This document shows, one piece after another, positions 27,801 through 35,135 of a DNA stretch of 64,000 bases; the stretch's first letter is position 1, and each line of letters opens with the position of its first letter. The translations under genes and the position numbers were made by a program. The stretch is taken from NCBI GenBank assembly GCA_015057275.1, contig SVEO01000003.1, positions 1-64,000 on the forward strand, given 5' to 3'. Source of the stretch: Lachnospiraceae bacterium. GTDB taxonomy: Bacteria; Bacillota; Clostridia; Lachnospirales; Lachnospiraceae. The notes beneath the pieces are model-generated. The model saw nothing but the letters and a program-made list of their open reading frames with translations, ran no database searches and was not told where the DNA came from.

Positions 27801-29818
27801 GTAATGTGCTTTTAACCGGTGCAGAATTCATATTGCAGCAATGGAGTGAAGACACCGGAACGTATGAAGATTACTACACTTTGACGGAAAGTTCTAGCGG
27901 TGTATATGAGAGTAATATCTTTACCTACTCTGTGGAAAATAAAGGGAAATTCCGTGTAGTTGAAACGAAAAATCCACAAGGTTATACCGGAAAGTTCGAG
28001 AAGTTGATTCAGCTCACAGAGGAGCATCAGGAATACATTTTTGAAGCAGAGGCACGTAACACTCCATACGAAGGCGACGTAACGGTAACAAAGATTGACA
28101 ATCTAACCGGGGAGAAGCTTGGCGGTGCAGAGTTTATTTTATATGAATGGAATGGAAGTGATTATAGAACCAGAGGAACATTGATGGACAACGGCGACGG
28201 AACCTATAGCACCGATATTCTGTATTACACGCAAAGCAATGAAGGAAAATTTAAAATTGCAGAAATAGGTGTGCCTTACGGTTATGCACAGGATAGTGCA
28301 TGGGAAGAGGCATTTGAACTTACAAGAGCATCTCAGGATTTTGTTTTTATTGCAGCAAACACCCCGATAACCGGTAGTTTATTGTTAAAAAAAGTGGATT
28401 CTGAGAACAATACTTCCTTAGCCCAAAATGATGCCGGCACCTTTGAGGGTACTGTTTATACGCTTTATGCAAAGGAAGATATTTATGATAATTCAGTAGC
28501 AAAGAATCTTCTGTATCGCGCGGATGATGTGATTACCGAACTTGCTGTCGCTGCAGACGGCATAACATCCGTAGAAGAACTGCCAATCGGTAACTATTAC
28601 CTGCAAGAAACGATGGCTGCCAATGGTTATTACATCGATGAAACACAATATGATGTAACGATTACAGAAGCTGATGCAACGGTCACACTTACAATAAGTG
28701 ATACACCAATCAAAGCCTCGGCAATCTTAACAAAGACCGACCAGTACGGCAATGCACTTAGCGGCGTAGGTTTTTCCGTATATCGTCTTGATACACTTGA
28801 AGGTGTACTTGATAGCACCCTTATATCGGACAGAGAGGGTGCTTATACGAAAGATATGCTCGCGGAGTATGACTTTAGTAAGGATACTCCGGTAACTGCG
28901 GAAGTATTCTCTGATACAAGCGGCACAGTAAAGGTTCCGGCGCAGAGGGCAGGCTTATATGTAATTGTAGAAACCACCACTCCTTCAGGCTATATCAAAG
29001 CAAAACCGATACTCTGGCTCATTGATGAAAACAATGCGTATATGGAGAAAGTTAATTTTGGCGCCGTTGTAAACGAGCAACAGACCGGGTGGCTGACATT
29101 AGAGAAGAAGGATGCGGAAACCAATAAACTTGTTATGAATAATGTTGCAAGCTTCCGCATTTACGATGTAAAGCGTGATGAGTACATTACCGCAGTCTAC
29201 GACGCAGAAAACAACTACTACGTACAGACAGCGGCTGCAGGCGCAATTGATTTATTCACAACGGATTTTACAGGCACCTTTACGGTTAAGATATATCCGG
29301 GTACATATCGCATGGAAGAAGTTGCAAAACCATATGGTTATCTTTTAAATTTAAATATAGAAAACGTAACGGTAGTTGCAAGCAGTACGACCACCGAGAC
29401 TATTTTAGATACACCTATGAAGGGTGAAATTATAATCAGAAAAACCGGTTATGAGATTGCCGCTGTAACAACGAAAAACAACGCAACAACTACTTTGCCG
29501 GATGGTAGCACATATACCACCGTTGTGCCAGAGTTTACCTATAATGAAGTAGGACTTGCAGGAGCGACGTATACGATAACGGCAGACGAAGATATTTATA
29601 GTGCTGATGGACAAAATATACTGTATACAAAAGGAACAAAAATAATAACCGTGACTACCGGAGACGATGGCAAGGCTAGGATTTCAAATTTGCCACTCGG
29701 TTGGTATACAATTACCGAAATAAAGGCGCCGGATGGATACAAACGCGATGATACAACAAGTACAATTAACATTTCTGAGATTGATTATTCTGTGGAGGAG
29801 GATTTTGGTAATTTGTGA
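24842..29818 (+). CDS. Giant secreted adhesin: thioester domain plus about eleven CnaB repeats
   Basis: A 1658-residue surface protein. Residues 1-35 form a signal peptide. Residues 45-210 look like a thioester domain: Cys75 in PVYCTQ and Gln135 in YATQIAVHLW match the Cys-Gln pair that forms an internal thioester able to bond covalently to host or surface amines. Residues 215-330 form a linking beta domain. From 336 to the end there are about eleven CnaB/SpaA-type repeats, most with the K-D start, E-T-x-x-P-x-G-Y and a closing N-x-P, which are the parts of intramolecular Lys-Asn isopeptide bonds. Repeat three carries an insert (about 560-745). There is no LPXTG motif and no C-terminal membrane helix; the protein stops inside the last repeat (DFGNL). 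First gene of the operon. Confidence 0.9.
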   Translation: MRKKSNRKLERIISMLLVFVLSATSFPVSSLASSAKQETLHKRSMSGNVKLIKVSNGRYFDSNYKYTDAGNPVYCTQANGKSPTSVGKAYVLEVWEDYSKEMKKGLYAILQKGYQGGTTYPYGTESQEEAYYATQIAVHLWVGHFGKDSSCVNTQAKAMTWTVSALQFYADNYALPEKNCQFKVQNTDASKRAFYAGMMLLKDALNIEYEEATISLTGSGEGVKEGNYYVYTYHLAMTNGTSWTVKQTSKISGVKISPTSGTLKTATITVKVPVSASGKKVNILAECEAKGTYALDNFRIFISSNDASEQRVVYAVEDEISDADACEVNFVLPQSGGIKIYKKRSDTGKYSNSLEGTKFTVYSNAACTTSVGEITIGKTGAGKLENLPLGMYYVKETDTPAGYVEEDTVYTVELTSGNLIELIVKNAPNSVPLEVIKLDETGNPLTGAEFTVYAEKNNSKTFHKLGVMKDNRDGTYSYTVTFPAGGVLAYKIKIEETKNPNHYTGIYKSPEIDIANSAGEKMTFTVRNHPEELYLEILKTDQEGTPITTKTEFSVTDKIDAALIAESVTFGDDNDSEVVIISNVTMPDGTVYSQQDFIYNGISSSYKNPGEIVVYYDGANKASQAPKGWYQFNDTLSGSVNMYLYSDSWTYLGYDINYGDVIFTAYPWSETLKDYTTEGIELSNNLKGLHSLKLTWTKDNQGKVKVVETATQTGYLPNTEIWFYDLNGSTVDEPVKDTVVNIGKQITMRLIKQDTMGTAVSLNALTEAKFGIFEWDNTIDDYVLIGYHNTKGGLKVSGVIESTGIYKVTNGLQYSEKNEGKFKWVELQPPKGYTIYNGQEKELNVFVDNQNGETESTIAYSSTFYNQAATGFVRITKVDAFNGKLLPGAEFTLYRLITNNSTTVEQRMGALTDNGDGTYVYEGLTNGNYRIEETTAPKGYTGTTKSLSFEIDTTATGNDIAVRNFYAVVENTPYSGSVKITKKDSVSNVLLTGAEFILQQWSEDTGTYEDYYTLTESSSGVYESNIFTYSVENKGKFRVVETKNPQGYTGKFEKLIQLTEEHQEYIFEAEARNTPYEGDVTVTKIDNLTGEKLGGAEFILYEWNGSDYRTRGTLMDNGDGTYSTDILYYTQSNEGKFKIAEIGVPYGYAQDSAWEEAFELTRASQDFVFIAANTPITGSLLLKKVDSENNTSLAQNDAGTFEGTVYTLYAKEDIYDNSVAKNLLYRADDVITELAVAADGITSVEELPIGNYYLQETMAANGYYIDETQYDVTITEADATVTLTISDTPIKASAILTKTDQYGNALSGVGFSVYRLDTLEGVLDSTLISDREGAYTKDMLAEYDFSKDTPVTAEVFSDTSGTVKVPAQRAGLYVIVETTTPSGYIKAKPILWLIDENNAYMEKVNFGAVVNEQQTGWLTLEKKDAETNKLVMNNVASFRIYDVKRDEYITAVYDAENNYYVQTAAAGAIDLFTTDFTGTFTVKIYPGTYRMEEVAKPYGYLLNLNIENVTVVASSTTTETILDTPMKGEIIIRKTGYEIAAVTTKNNATTTLPDGSTYTTVVPEFTYNEVGLAGATYTITADEDIYSADGQNILYTKGTKIITVTTGDDGKARISNLPLGWYTITEIKAPDGYKRDDTTSTINISEIDYSVEEDFGNL

Positions 29819-29826
29819 GGAGTAAA

Positions 29827-30342
29827 ATGAGACAGTTTTTTTACATTTTTCATTGCCTGATTACGCTTGTAATTTTATCTTGCAGCATAATTGCGGTGTT
29901 AGTTCTCCTGCCGAACGTGGTGGGGGTTAAATGTTTTATCGTTCTTTCCAACAGCATGGAACCGAGTATGTCAGCAGGTTCTATTGTATATATTAACATG
30001 CATGTAAAGGCTGAGGAAATAGAAATAGGGGATCTCATCGCCTTTGAGATGCAGGAGAATCGCATTGTTCATCGGGTAACTAGCGTCGATAGAAAATATA
30101 AAAATTTTACGACGAAAGGGGATGCGAACAAAAATGAGGATTTAGCATTGGTAAGCTATGATGACTTACTCGGTCGGGCCTGTGGTCACATACCTCATTT
30201 GGGATATTTTATCGCATACATTGGTACGACCAAGGGACTTATCTTGGTGTTCACATTGTTCGTGTTATGGATAACAAGCGGAAGTTTAAGTAAAGAAAAA
30301 GTAACAAAAGGAGATATGAAATATGAAAAAGAAAATAGTTAA
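29827..30342 (+). CDS. sipW: SipW-type signal peptidase I (ER-type, Ser-His)
   Basis: Membrane signal peptidase of family S26B. Start at 29827, five bases after GAGGAG, giving 171 residues; an in-frame GTG at 29815 overlaps the adhesin stop but has no ribosome site. One N-terminal membrane helix, then catalytic Ser43 in SNSMEPSM and His82 in RIVHRV. In this group the base is His instead of the Lys of ordinary bacterial signal peptidases. A KGDANKNED box and a C-terminal membrane helix follow. In Bacillus, SipW matures TasA and TapA; here it lies directly before TasA-like genes, which are its likely substrates. Confidence 0.9.
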   Translation: MRQFFYIFHCLITLVILSCSIIAVLVLLPNVVGVKCFIVLSNSMEPSMSAGSIVYINMHVKAEEIEIGDLIAFEMQENRIVHRVTSVDRKYKNFTTKGDANKNEDLALVSYDDLLGRACGHIPHLGYFIAYIGTTKGLILVFTLFVLWITSGSLSKEKVTKGDMKYEKENS

Positions 30343-31084
30343 GATAATGGCAACAATTGGCGTATTTGCAGCCCTGCTTTGTGTGGGAAGCATTATGGCT
30401 TATTTTTCGGATTATGATGATGCAGTTAATAAATTTACGATTGGTGAAGTGACGATTGATTTGACGGAGCCGAGTTGGGTGCCGGAGAACGGCGAAGAAT
30501 TGTGGCCAAACAAGACAGTTGAGAAAGACCCGACCGTTACAAATACCGGTATTAATAACGCCTGGATTTACACACAGATTAAAATTCCGGTCAAAAATGT
30601 AATTACTGCAAATGACGATGGTACATTGACAAAGACCGATGCAAATGGTAATGGTGTAGCGCAAATGACACAGTTGTTCGAATTAAACAATTCCGAGACA
30701 AAAAACGGTGTGGATGATGTAGATGCTGGCTGGGAATTGATTGAAACTACCACAGAGACTCATGATGGCACAGCTTACAATGTTTATACTTATGCATATA
30801 AAAAGGTTGTACCCGGCACAAGAGATGAAGAGACGCAAGCCGGACGGACGACAACACCGTTATTTAAGACGGTAACATTCGCGAACATCATCGAAGAGCA
30901 GATTGCTGTCGGTTGGAGTGAGTATATGGATGTCAATGCGTACGCGATTCAGGCGGACGGTTTGGAACTTGATTCGTTATCCGGCACGGCATTTAGTTCT
31001 GCAGATTACGCAAAGGCATGGGTAATTTACAGTAATCAGAATGATACAATGATAACAGTGGATAAGACAGCGTCGATTAACTAA
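30323..31084 (+). CDS. TasA/camelysin-like secreted fibre protein 1
   Basis: A 253-residue protein with a SipW-type signal peptide: a basic MKKK start, one hydrophobic segment, then a GSIMAYFSDYDD junction. Cleavage before AYFSD would leave a mature N-terminus like that of TasA (AFFND). The rest is beta-rich with the TNTGINNAWIYTQIKIPV stretch typical of the TasA/CalY family, which forms extracellular fibres in biofilms by donor-strand exchange in Bacillus. There is no C-terminal anchor, so it would be released or polymerised. The start overlaps sipW by 20 bases behind AAAAGGAGAT. Likely the main subunit, by inference. Confidence 0.82.
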   Translation: MKKKIVKIMATIGVFAALLCVGSIMAYFSDYDDAVNKFTIGEVTIDLTEPSWVPENGEELWPNKTVEKDPTVTNTGINNAWIYTQIKIPVKNVITANDDGTLTKTDANGNGVAQMTQLFELNNSETKNGVDDVDAGWELIETTTETHDGTAYNVYTYAYKKVVPGTRDEETQAGRTTTPLFKTVTFANIIEEQIAVGWSEYMDVNAYAIQADGLELDSLSGTAFSSADYAKAWVIYSNQNDTMITVDKTASIN

Positions 31085-31118
31085 CCAATAATTTTATACA
31101 GGGAAGGAAAGAGAAAGC

Positions 31119-31652
31119 ATGAAAATTAGTAAGTGGCTAAAGCATCTGGTCGGTCCCGTATCCTTGTTTATGTTGCCTGTAGCGGCTTGGCATGTGGCGA
31201 CAACAAATGCCTATTTGTCAGATTATGATGACGAAATCAATCGGTTTACCACATCACCGGTAACAACAGAAATCGTTGAGATATTTCCGGAGCCGGAATT
31301 AGGCAAAGCCACAAAAGTTGTACAAATTAAAAACACTGGTGAGCAAAACTGTTACGTGCGATGTTTGATTGTTGCCAGCGATGACACCATGGATGTTGAA
31401 TTTGAAAATAGTGAGTATAAGCAGTTTTGGGAGTTACATGAGGATGGATATTATTACTACAAAGCGATTTTGGAATCGGGTGAAACAACAGAACCGGTGC
31501 TCAGCAGCGTGACTTTCACGCCGCAAGCTGGTGAGGATTATTCAGAACTAAAAATAATTGTCTATAGTGAATCTGTGCGCGCAGACGAATCGAAATTACC
31601 GGTAGATGTATTTGTTGAATATATGGCGAAGGAGAATAAGACATATGAATAA
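31119..31652 (+). CDS. TasA/camelysin-like secreted fibre protein 2
   Basis: A 177-residue relative of the preceding gene. It has a SipW-type signal segment (about 8-30) and a mature start AYLSDYDDEINRFT that closely matches AYFSDYDDAVNKFT of protein 1. Then come KNTGEQNCYVRCLIVASD and YYYYKAILESGETT, both TasA-family patterns (the first strand pair and the region before the sortase-like turn). It carries no anchor. The ribosome site is a GGAAGGAAAGAG run. The last eight bases overlap the next gene. It may be a second or minor subunit of the same fibre. Confidence 0.78.
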   Translation: MKISKWLKHLVGPVSLFMLPVAAWHVATTNAYLSDYDDEINRFTTSPVTTEIVEIFPEPELGKATKVVQIKNTGEQNCYVRCLIVASDDTMDVEFENSEYKQFWELHEDGYYYYKAILESGETTEPVLSSVTFTPQAGEDYSELKIIVYSESVRADESKLPVDVFVEYMAKENKTYE

Positions 31653-32814
31653 AAAAAGGCTAATTAGTCGAATACTTGCCGTAATCTTCATGATAGTTTT
31701 TGCTTGTTCTGCAACAGCGGCATTTCAGCCGAAAACAGAAGCAAAAATAGTAAATACTGCTAAAACAGGTGTTGTCGATATTGTTGTAAAGGAATTTATG
31801 TTAAGTGAGGCGGGAGAATATGAGTTGTTTCCTGGAATGGTTTCCGTACTTCCCGGACAAAATGTGTCAAAAATTCCTGTCATTACAAATCAAGGTATGG
31901 ACTGCTATCTGCGCGTTGCGCTTGAAATTTCTGCAGAGAGCGGATATGAACATTTAACACCGATTACATTAAATGAAATCTCTGGGATTGATTTAAGTAA
32001 GTGGATTTATTGTGATGGATATTTCTATTACACGGAAATTTTAAAGGGTCAGGAAAGCATAAAATTTTTTGATACAGTACATATTCCGCCGGAATGGGAC
32101 AATGCCTATGTGTTATCAAAATTTGATATCTCCATTACAGCTGAGGCGATTCAGGCAGAAAATTTCACACCGGATTATGAAGCAAAGAAGCCGTGGGGTG
32201 ACACACTAATTCAGAAAGCTGTCAAAGTAGAGAATAAAAATAGAAATCTGCTTGTTGAGCCGGATTTAAATGTACATTTCCTAAATGATAGCAAAAGGTT
32301 ATTTATTTCAGAAAGCGATTTTTTCGACGGATTTGCTACATTGATGCCGGGAGATGTCATTGCACGCACGGTAACGTTAACTTCCGATGCCAAGGAGGCG
32401 GAGATCTTTTTTAAAACTGCACCTGATAGGGCAACAGCAGATCTTGACATACTTGAACGCATTGGGCTTACAATACATAGTAATGGCATGACGTTATACG
32501 AAGGGAATCTTGCTGCTTTCGGTACAGAAAACTATGTTTCGCTGGGAATTGTAGGAAAAGACAATGATGGAAGCTTCGTATTTGAAGTTTCTGTTCCGCC
32601 GGAGCTTGATAATGCTTACGCGGTGTCAGAGTTAAGTGTTGAATGGTGGTTCGGAGCAACTTGGGAAGAGAATACGAAGATACCGTCAGTTAGTACGAAT
32701 GATGTAGATGTAAATCAGTATATTGCTTTTATGGCAATCTCTGTGCTTGGCATTATGATTTTCTTAAATATGGGTAAGAAGAAGGAGGAAATAAATGAAA
32801 ATAAGACTTCATAA
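31645..32814 (+). CDS. Membrane-anchored TasA-like protein with two repeats
   Basis: A 389-residue protein starting at 31645 behind GGAG at 31631. The N-terminal signal ends in ATAAFQPKTEA, a SipW-like junction but without the SDYDD motif. Two related beta domains follow (about 30-175 and 205-345); each has a L-x-P-G-x-x-x-x-x-x-x-V-T element and a P-P-E-x-D-N-A-Y stretch (IPPEWDNAYVLS and VPPELDNAYAVS). A C-terminal membrane helix (about 358-376) with a KKKEE tail would anchor it. I infer it is the base of the fibre. It overlaps the following gene by 20 bases, giving translational coupling. Confidence 0.75.
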   Translation: MNKKRLISRILAVIFMIVFACSATAAFQPKTEAKIVNTAKTGVVDIVVKEFMLSEAGEYELFPGMVSVLPGQNVSKIPVITNQGMDCYLRVALEISAESGYEHLTPITLNEISGIDLSKWIYCDGYFYYTEILKGQESIKFFDTVHIPPEWDNAYVLSKFDISITAEAIQAENFTPDYEAKKPWGDTLIQKAVKVENKNRNLLVEPDLNVHFLNDSKRLFISESDFFDGFATLMPGDVIARTVTLTSDAKEAEIFFKTAPDRATADLDILERIGLTIHSNGMTLYEGNLAAFGTENYVSLGIVGKDNDGSFVFEVSVPPELDNAYAVSELSVEWWFGATWEENTKIPSVSTNDVDVNQYIAFMAISVLGIMIFLNMGKKKEEINENKTS

Positions 32815-33661
32815 AATACGTGAATTAGCACTTGGTATTGTTATGATTTTCTTGATTTCTTGCACATCTGCATTGGCGGAAAATATCACGCAAAATACCA
32901 TTTCTACATGGGAAGAGACATTTTTTAACGAAATGGAAACATTCCATATTACTGTTGAAAAGCGTGATGCAAAGACAAATGATGTACTTGCCGGGGCGAT
33001 ATTCGGACTATATACGGAGGAGGATATGAAAACCGCGGATGGCACAGTAGCAGTTGCTGCCGGAACTTTGTTAGAAACAATTGTTACTGATGAAAACGGA
33101 AAGGCCTCGTTTACTACAAAATATCCACGCGGAACATATCGCGTCGAAGAAATCAAGGCTCCTAACGGCTATAAAACTGCGAATGATCAGGTAATTTCTT
33201 TGAAAGATGATCTTAAACTTATCTTTTATAATAAATGGAGTGGCGGAACAATTACAGCTATAAAAAAAATTCCGATATCCTCAAATTATGAGCCGCACGG
33301 TGCGGAAACATTTATTTTTCATCTATCAGGAATGGATAATATGGGAAATGAGCACAACTATTATAAAAGTGTAACACTTAGCGAAGAATGTTCGAAGAGT
33401 GTAGATGGTAACTATTATGTGCTTTCTGCGACATTTGATGAGCTTGTACTTGGCACCTATACTTTAAGTGAGATAGAGACAATACGGTATGGAGTTCAAA
33501 GTATACAAGAGATTAGTGCTAACGGGATAGCAGTTGAAAAAAATGTTACTTTTGAAATTACATTAAATAACTTAGAAGGAAGTGCGACGTTTATTAATGA
33601 GAAAGTTGTATGGGACGATTATTCGCATACGGATTGTGTGGTAAATATAATTTCGGAATAA
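32795..33661 (+). CDS. Small secreted CnaB-domain (pilin-like) protein
   Basis: A 288-residue protein with a signal peptide (about 1-29, ending SALA). Domain one (about 45-138) is a CnaB fold with EKRDAKTNDVLAGAIFGLY, and VEEIKAPNGY as the Glu-bearing strand. Domain two (about 147-275) resembles Spy0128/FctA-like pilin modules, with TFIFHLSGMD and a closing SATFINEKV strand. No LPXTG and no C-terminal membrane helix are present, as in the giant adhesin. Start behind AAGGAGG. Last gene of the operon; by position it may link adhesin and fibre, or be a minor subunit. Confidence 0.75.
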   Translation: MKIRLHKIRELALGIVMIFLISCTSALAENITQNTISTWEETFFNEMETFHITVEKRDAKTNDVLAGAIFGLYTEEDMKTADGTVAVAAGTLLETIVTDENGKASFTTKYPRGTYRVEEIKAPNGYKTANDQVISLKDDLKLIFYNKWSGGTITAIKKIPISSNYEPHGAETFIFHLSGMDNMGNEHNYYKSVTLSEECSKSVDGNYYVLSATFDELVLGTYTLSEIETIRYGVQSIQEISANGIAVEKNVTFEITLNNLEGSATFINEKVVWDDYSHTDCVVNIISE

Positions 33662-33711
33662 ATGATTGATTCGTGCATAAAATAGAATGAATCTTTTGCT
33701 TGGGTAAGATA

Positions 33712-34983
33712 ATGGCTTTTTATGTGAAGAGATTACAGTTAGATGCGAATGTGGACGAAGGAACGCTTCGAGTAGATGTGGTAAATGAAAATGCAGAGCC
33801 GGTTGTGGATGCAAATATTGCATTGTCGGTAACCGGTGCGCCGGAAACAACGATTGAGCAACTGAGGACGGATCGTTCGGGACAAACGGAGACAATCGGA
33901 CTGGCAGCTCCGCCGGTGGAGTTGAGTCTTGAGGTAAATAATGATATTCAGCCGTACAGCGAATATTCAATTGATGTGACTGCCCCTGGATATGAAGGTA
34001 CCAATGTAACAGGAATCGAGATTCTATCGCAGACGGAAAGCGTGCAACGCGTGGTTTTAAGACGTCTTGAACCAGGAGAAATTACGGATGAAATTGTCAT
34101 ACCGGCACATACGCTTTATGCCGAATATCCGCCCAAAATCCCCGAAGATGAGATTAAACCGATGGATGAGAGCGGAGAAATTGTACTTAGCCGTGTGGTG
34201 GTGCCGGAAATTGTTGTGGTGCATGATGGTGCACCGTCAGATGCAACTGCGCAAAATTACTATGTGACGTATCGGGACTACATCAAAAATGTAGCTTCAA
34301 GTGAGATCTATGCAACATGGCCGGAAGAGAGCATTCGTGCGAATGTGTTGGCGATTATGTCGTTTACGCTGAACCGTGTTTATACTGAATGGTATCGTAA
34401 TCGTGGATATGATTTTACAATTACCAGTTCAACAGCCTATGACCAAAAATGGATTTACGGACGAAACATTTACGATAATATTAGTGCAATTGTGGATGAA
34501 ATTTTTAATCAGTATATTTCCAGACCGAATGTTAGACAGCCGCTTATGACACAGTATTGTGACGGCAGACGTGTGCAATGTGCGAATCGCGGCTGGATGA
34601 CACAATGGGGCAGCAAAAATCTAGGTGACCGCGGTTATTCGGCAATTGAAATATTGCGAAATTATTATGGAGAAAATGTTTATATTAATTCAGCAGAACA
34701 GATTTCGGGCATTCCGTCATCGTGGCCGGGATACACATTAACGCAGGGAGCAAGCGGTAGTAAGGTGTCACAATTGCAGGAGCAGCTTGACCGTATTGCA
34801 GAAGTTTATTCGGCGATTCCGCGAATTTCTGCAGATGGCATTTATGGCCCGCGAACGGAGGCTGCTGTCCGAGAATTTCAAAGAATCTTTGATTTACCGC
34901 AGACGGGAACGGTTGATTTCCGAACATGGTACAAAATCTCGCAGATATATGTGGGAGTCACAAGAATAGCGGAAATACAGTAG
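33712..34983 (+). CDS. SpoIID-like peptidoglycan-binding protein
   Basis: A 423-residue protein without an obvious signal peptide. N-terminal 150 residues hold a carboxypeptidase-regulatory-like beta domain (DEGTLRVDVVNENAEPVVDA). Residues about 185-310 resemble SpoIID: YIKNVASSEIYATWPEESIR keeps the Glu that acts in SpoIID lytic transglycosylases, though the W-G-x-x-x-x-x-x-x-x-G-Y region (MTQWGSKNLGDRGYS) differs from the classical enzyme. C-terminal PG_binding_1 domain (about 345-415, GIYGPRTEAAVREFQ). Start set at ATG 33712; a TTG four codons earlier is possible and the ribosome site is weak. Likely sporulation or wall-related, without evidence of catalysis. Confidence 0.7.
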   Translation: MAFYVKRLQLDANVDEGTLRVDVVNENAEPVVDANIALSVTGAPETTIEQLRTDRSGQTETIGLAAPPVELSLEVNNDIQPYSEYSIDVTAPGYEGTNVTGIEILSQTESVQRVVLRRLEPGEITDEIVIPAHTLYAEYPPKIPEDEIKPMDESGEIVLSRVVVPEIVVVHDGAPSDATAQNYYVTYRDYIKNVASSEIYATWPEESIRANVLAIMSFTLNRVYTEWYRNRGYDFTITSSTAYDQKWIYGRNIYDNISAIVDEIFNQYISRPNVRQPLMTQYCDGRRVQCANRGWMTQWGSKNLGDRGYSAIEILRNYYGENVYINSAEQISGIPSSWPGYTLTQGASGSKVSQLQEQLDRIAEVYSAIPRISADGIYGPRTEAAVREFQRIFDLPQTGTVDFRTWYKISQIYVGVTRIAEIQ

Positions 34984-35013
34984 TGACTGCGGTAAAATAT
35001 GAATAAATCAATT

Positions 35014-35043
35014 GACAGGGGGGAGTTAAGGCTTCTCCCTGTT
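35014..35043 (+). terminator. Terminator-like hairpin after the SpoIID-like gene
   Basis: ACAGGGGGGAG pairs with CTTCTCCCTGT; the following T-rich stretch is weak (TTAGATTGTG). Confidence 0.6.
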
Positions 35044-35052
35044 AGATTGTGC

Positions 35053-35081
35053 TTGTAAATCCTGACATTTTCAAGTATAAT
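35053..35081 (+). promoter_or_regulatory. Promoter of the UDP-sugar pyrophosphorylase gene
   Basis: TTGTAA at 35053-35058, 17-base spacer, TATAAT at 35076-35081, with the start codon 55 bases on. Confidence 0.7.
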
Positions 35082-35135
35082 ATTACGGAATGTATCATTA
35101 TATTAGAACGCGGAGATATGAAAGGAGGGGCTACA

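Noticed and set aside
24842-29818. A frameshift that hides an LPXTG anchor at the adhesin C-terminus
   Set aside because: The sequence after the stop is the sipW gene with its own ribosome site; no LPXTG-like stretch is seen in the other frames.
24842-33661. A classical sortase-assembled pilus
   Set aside because: No sortase gene and no LPXTG motifs are present in the operon or its neighbours within the window.
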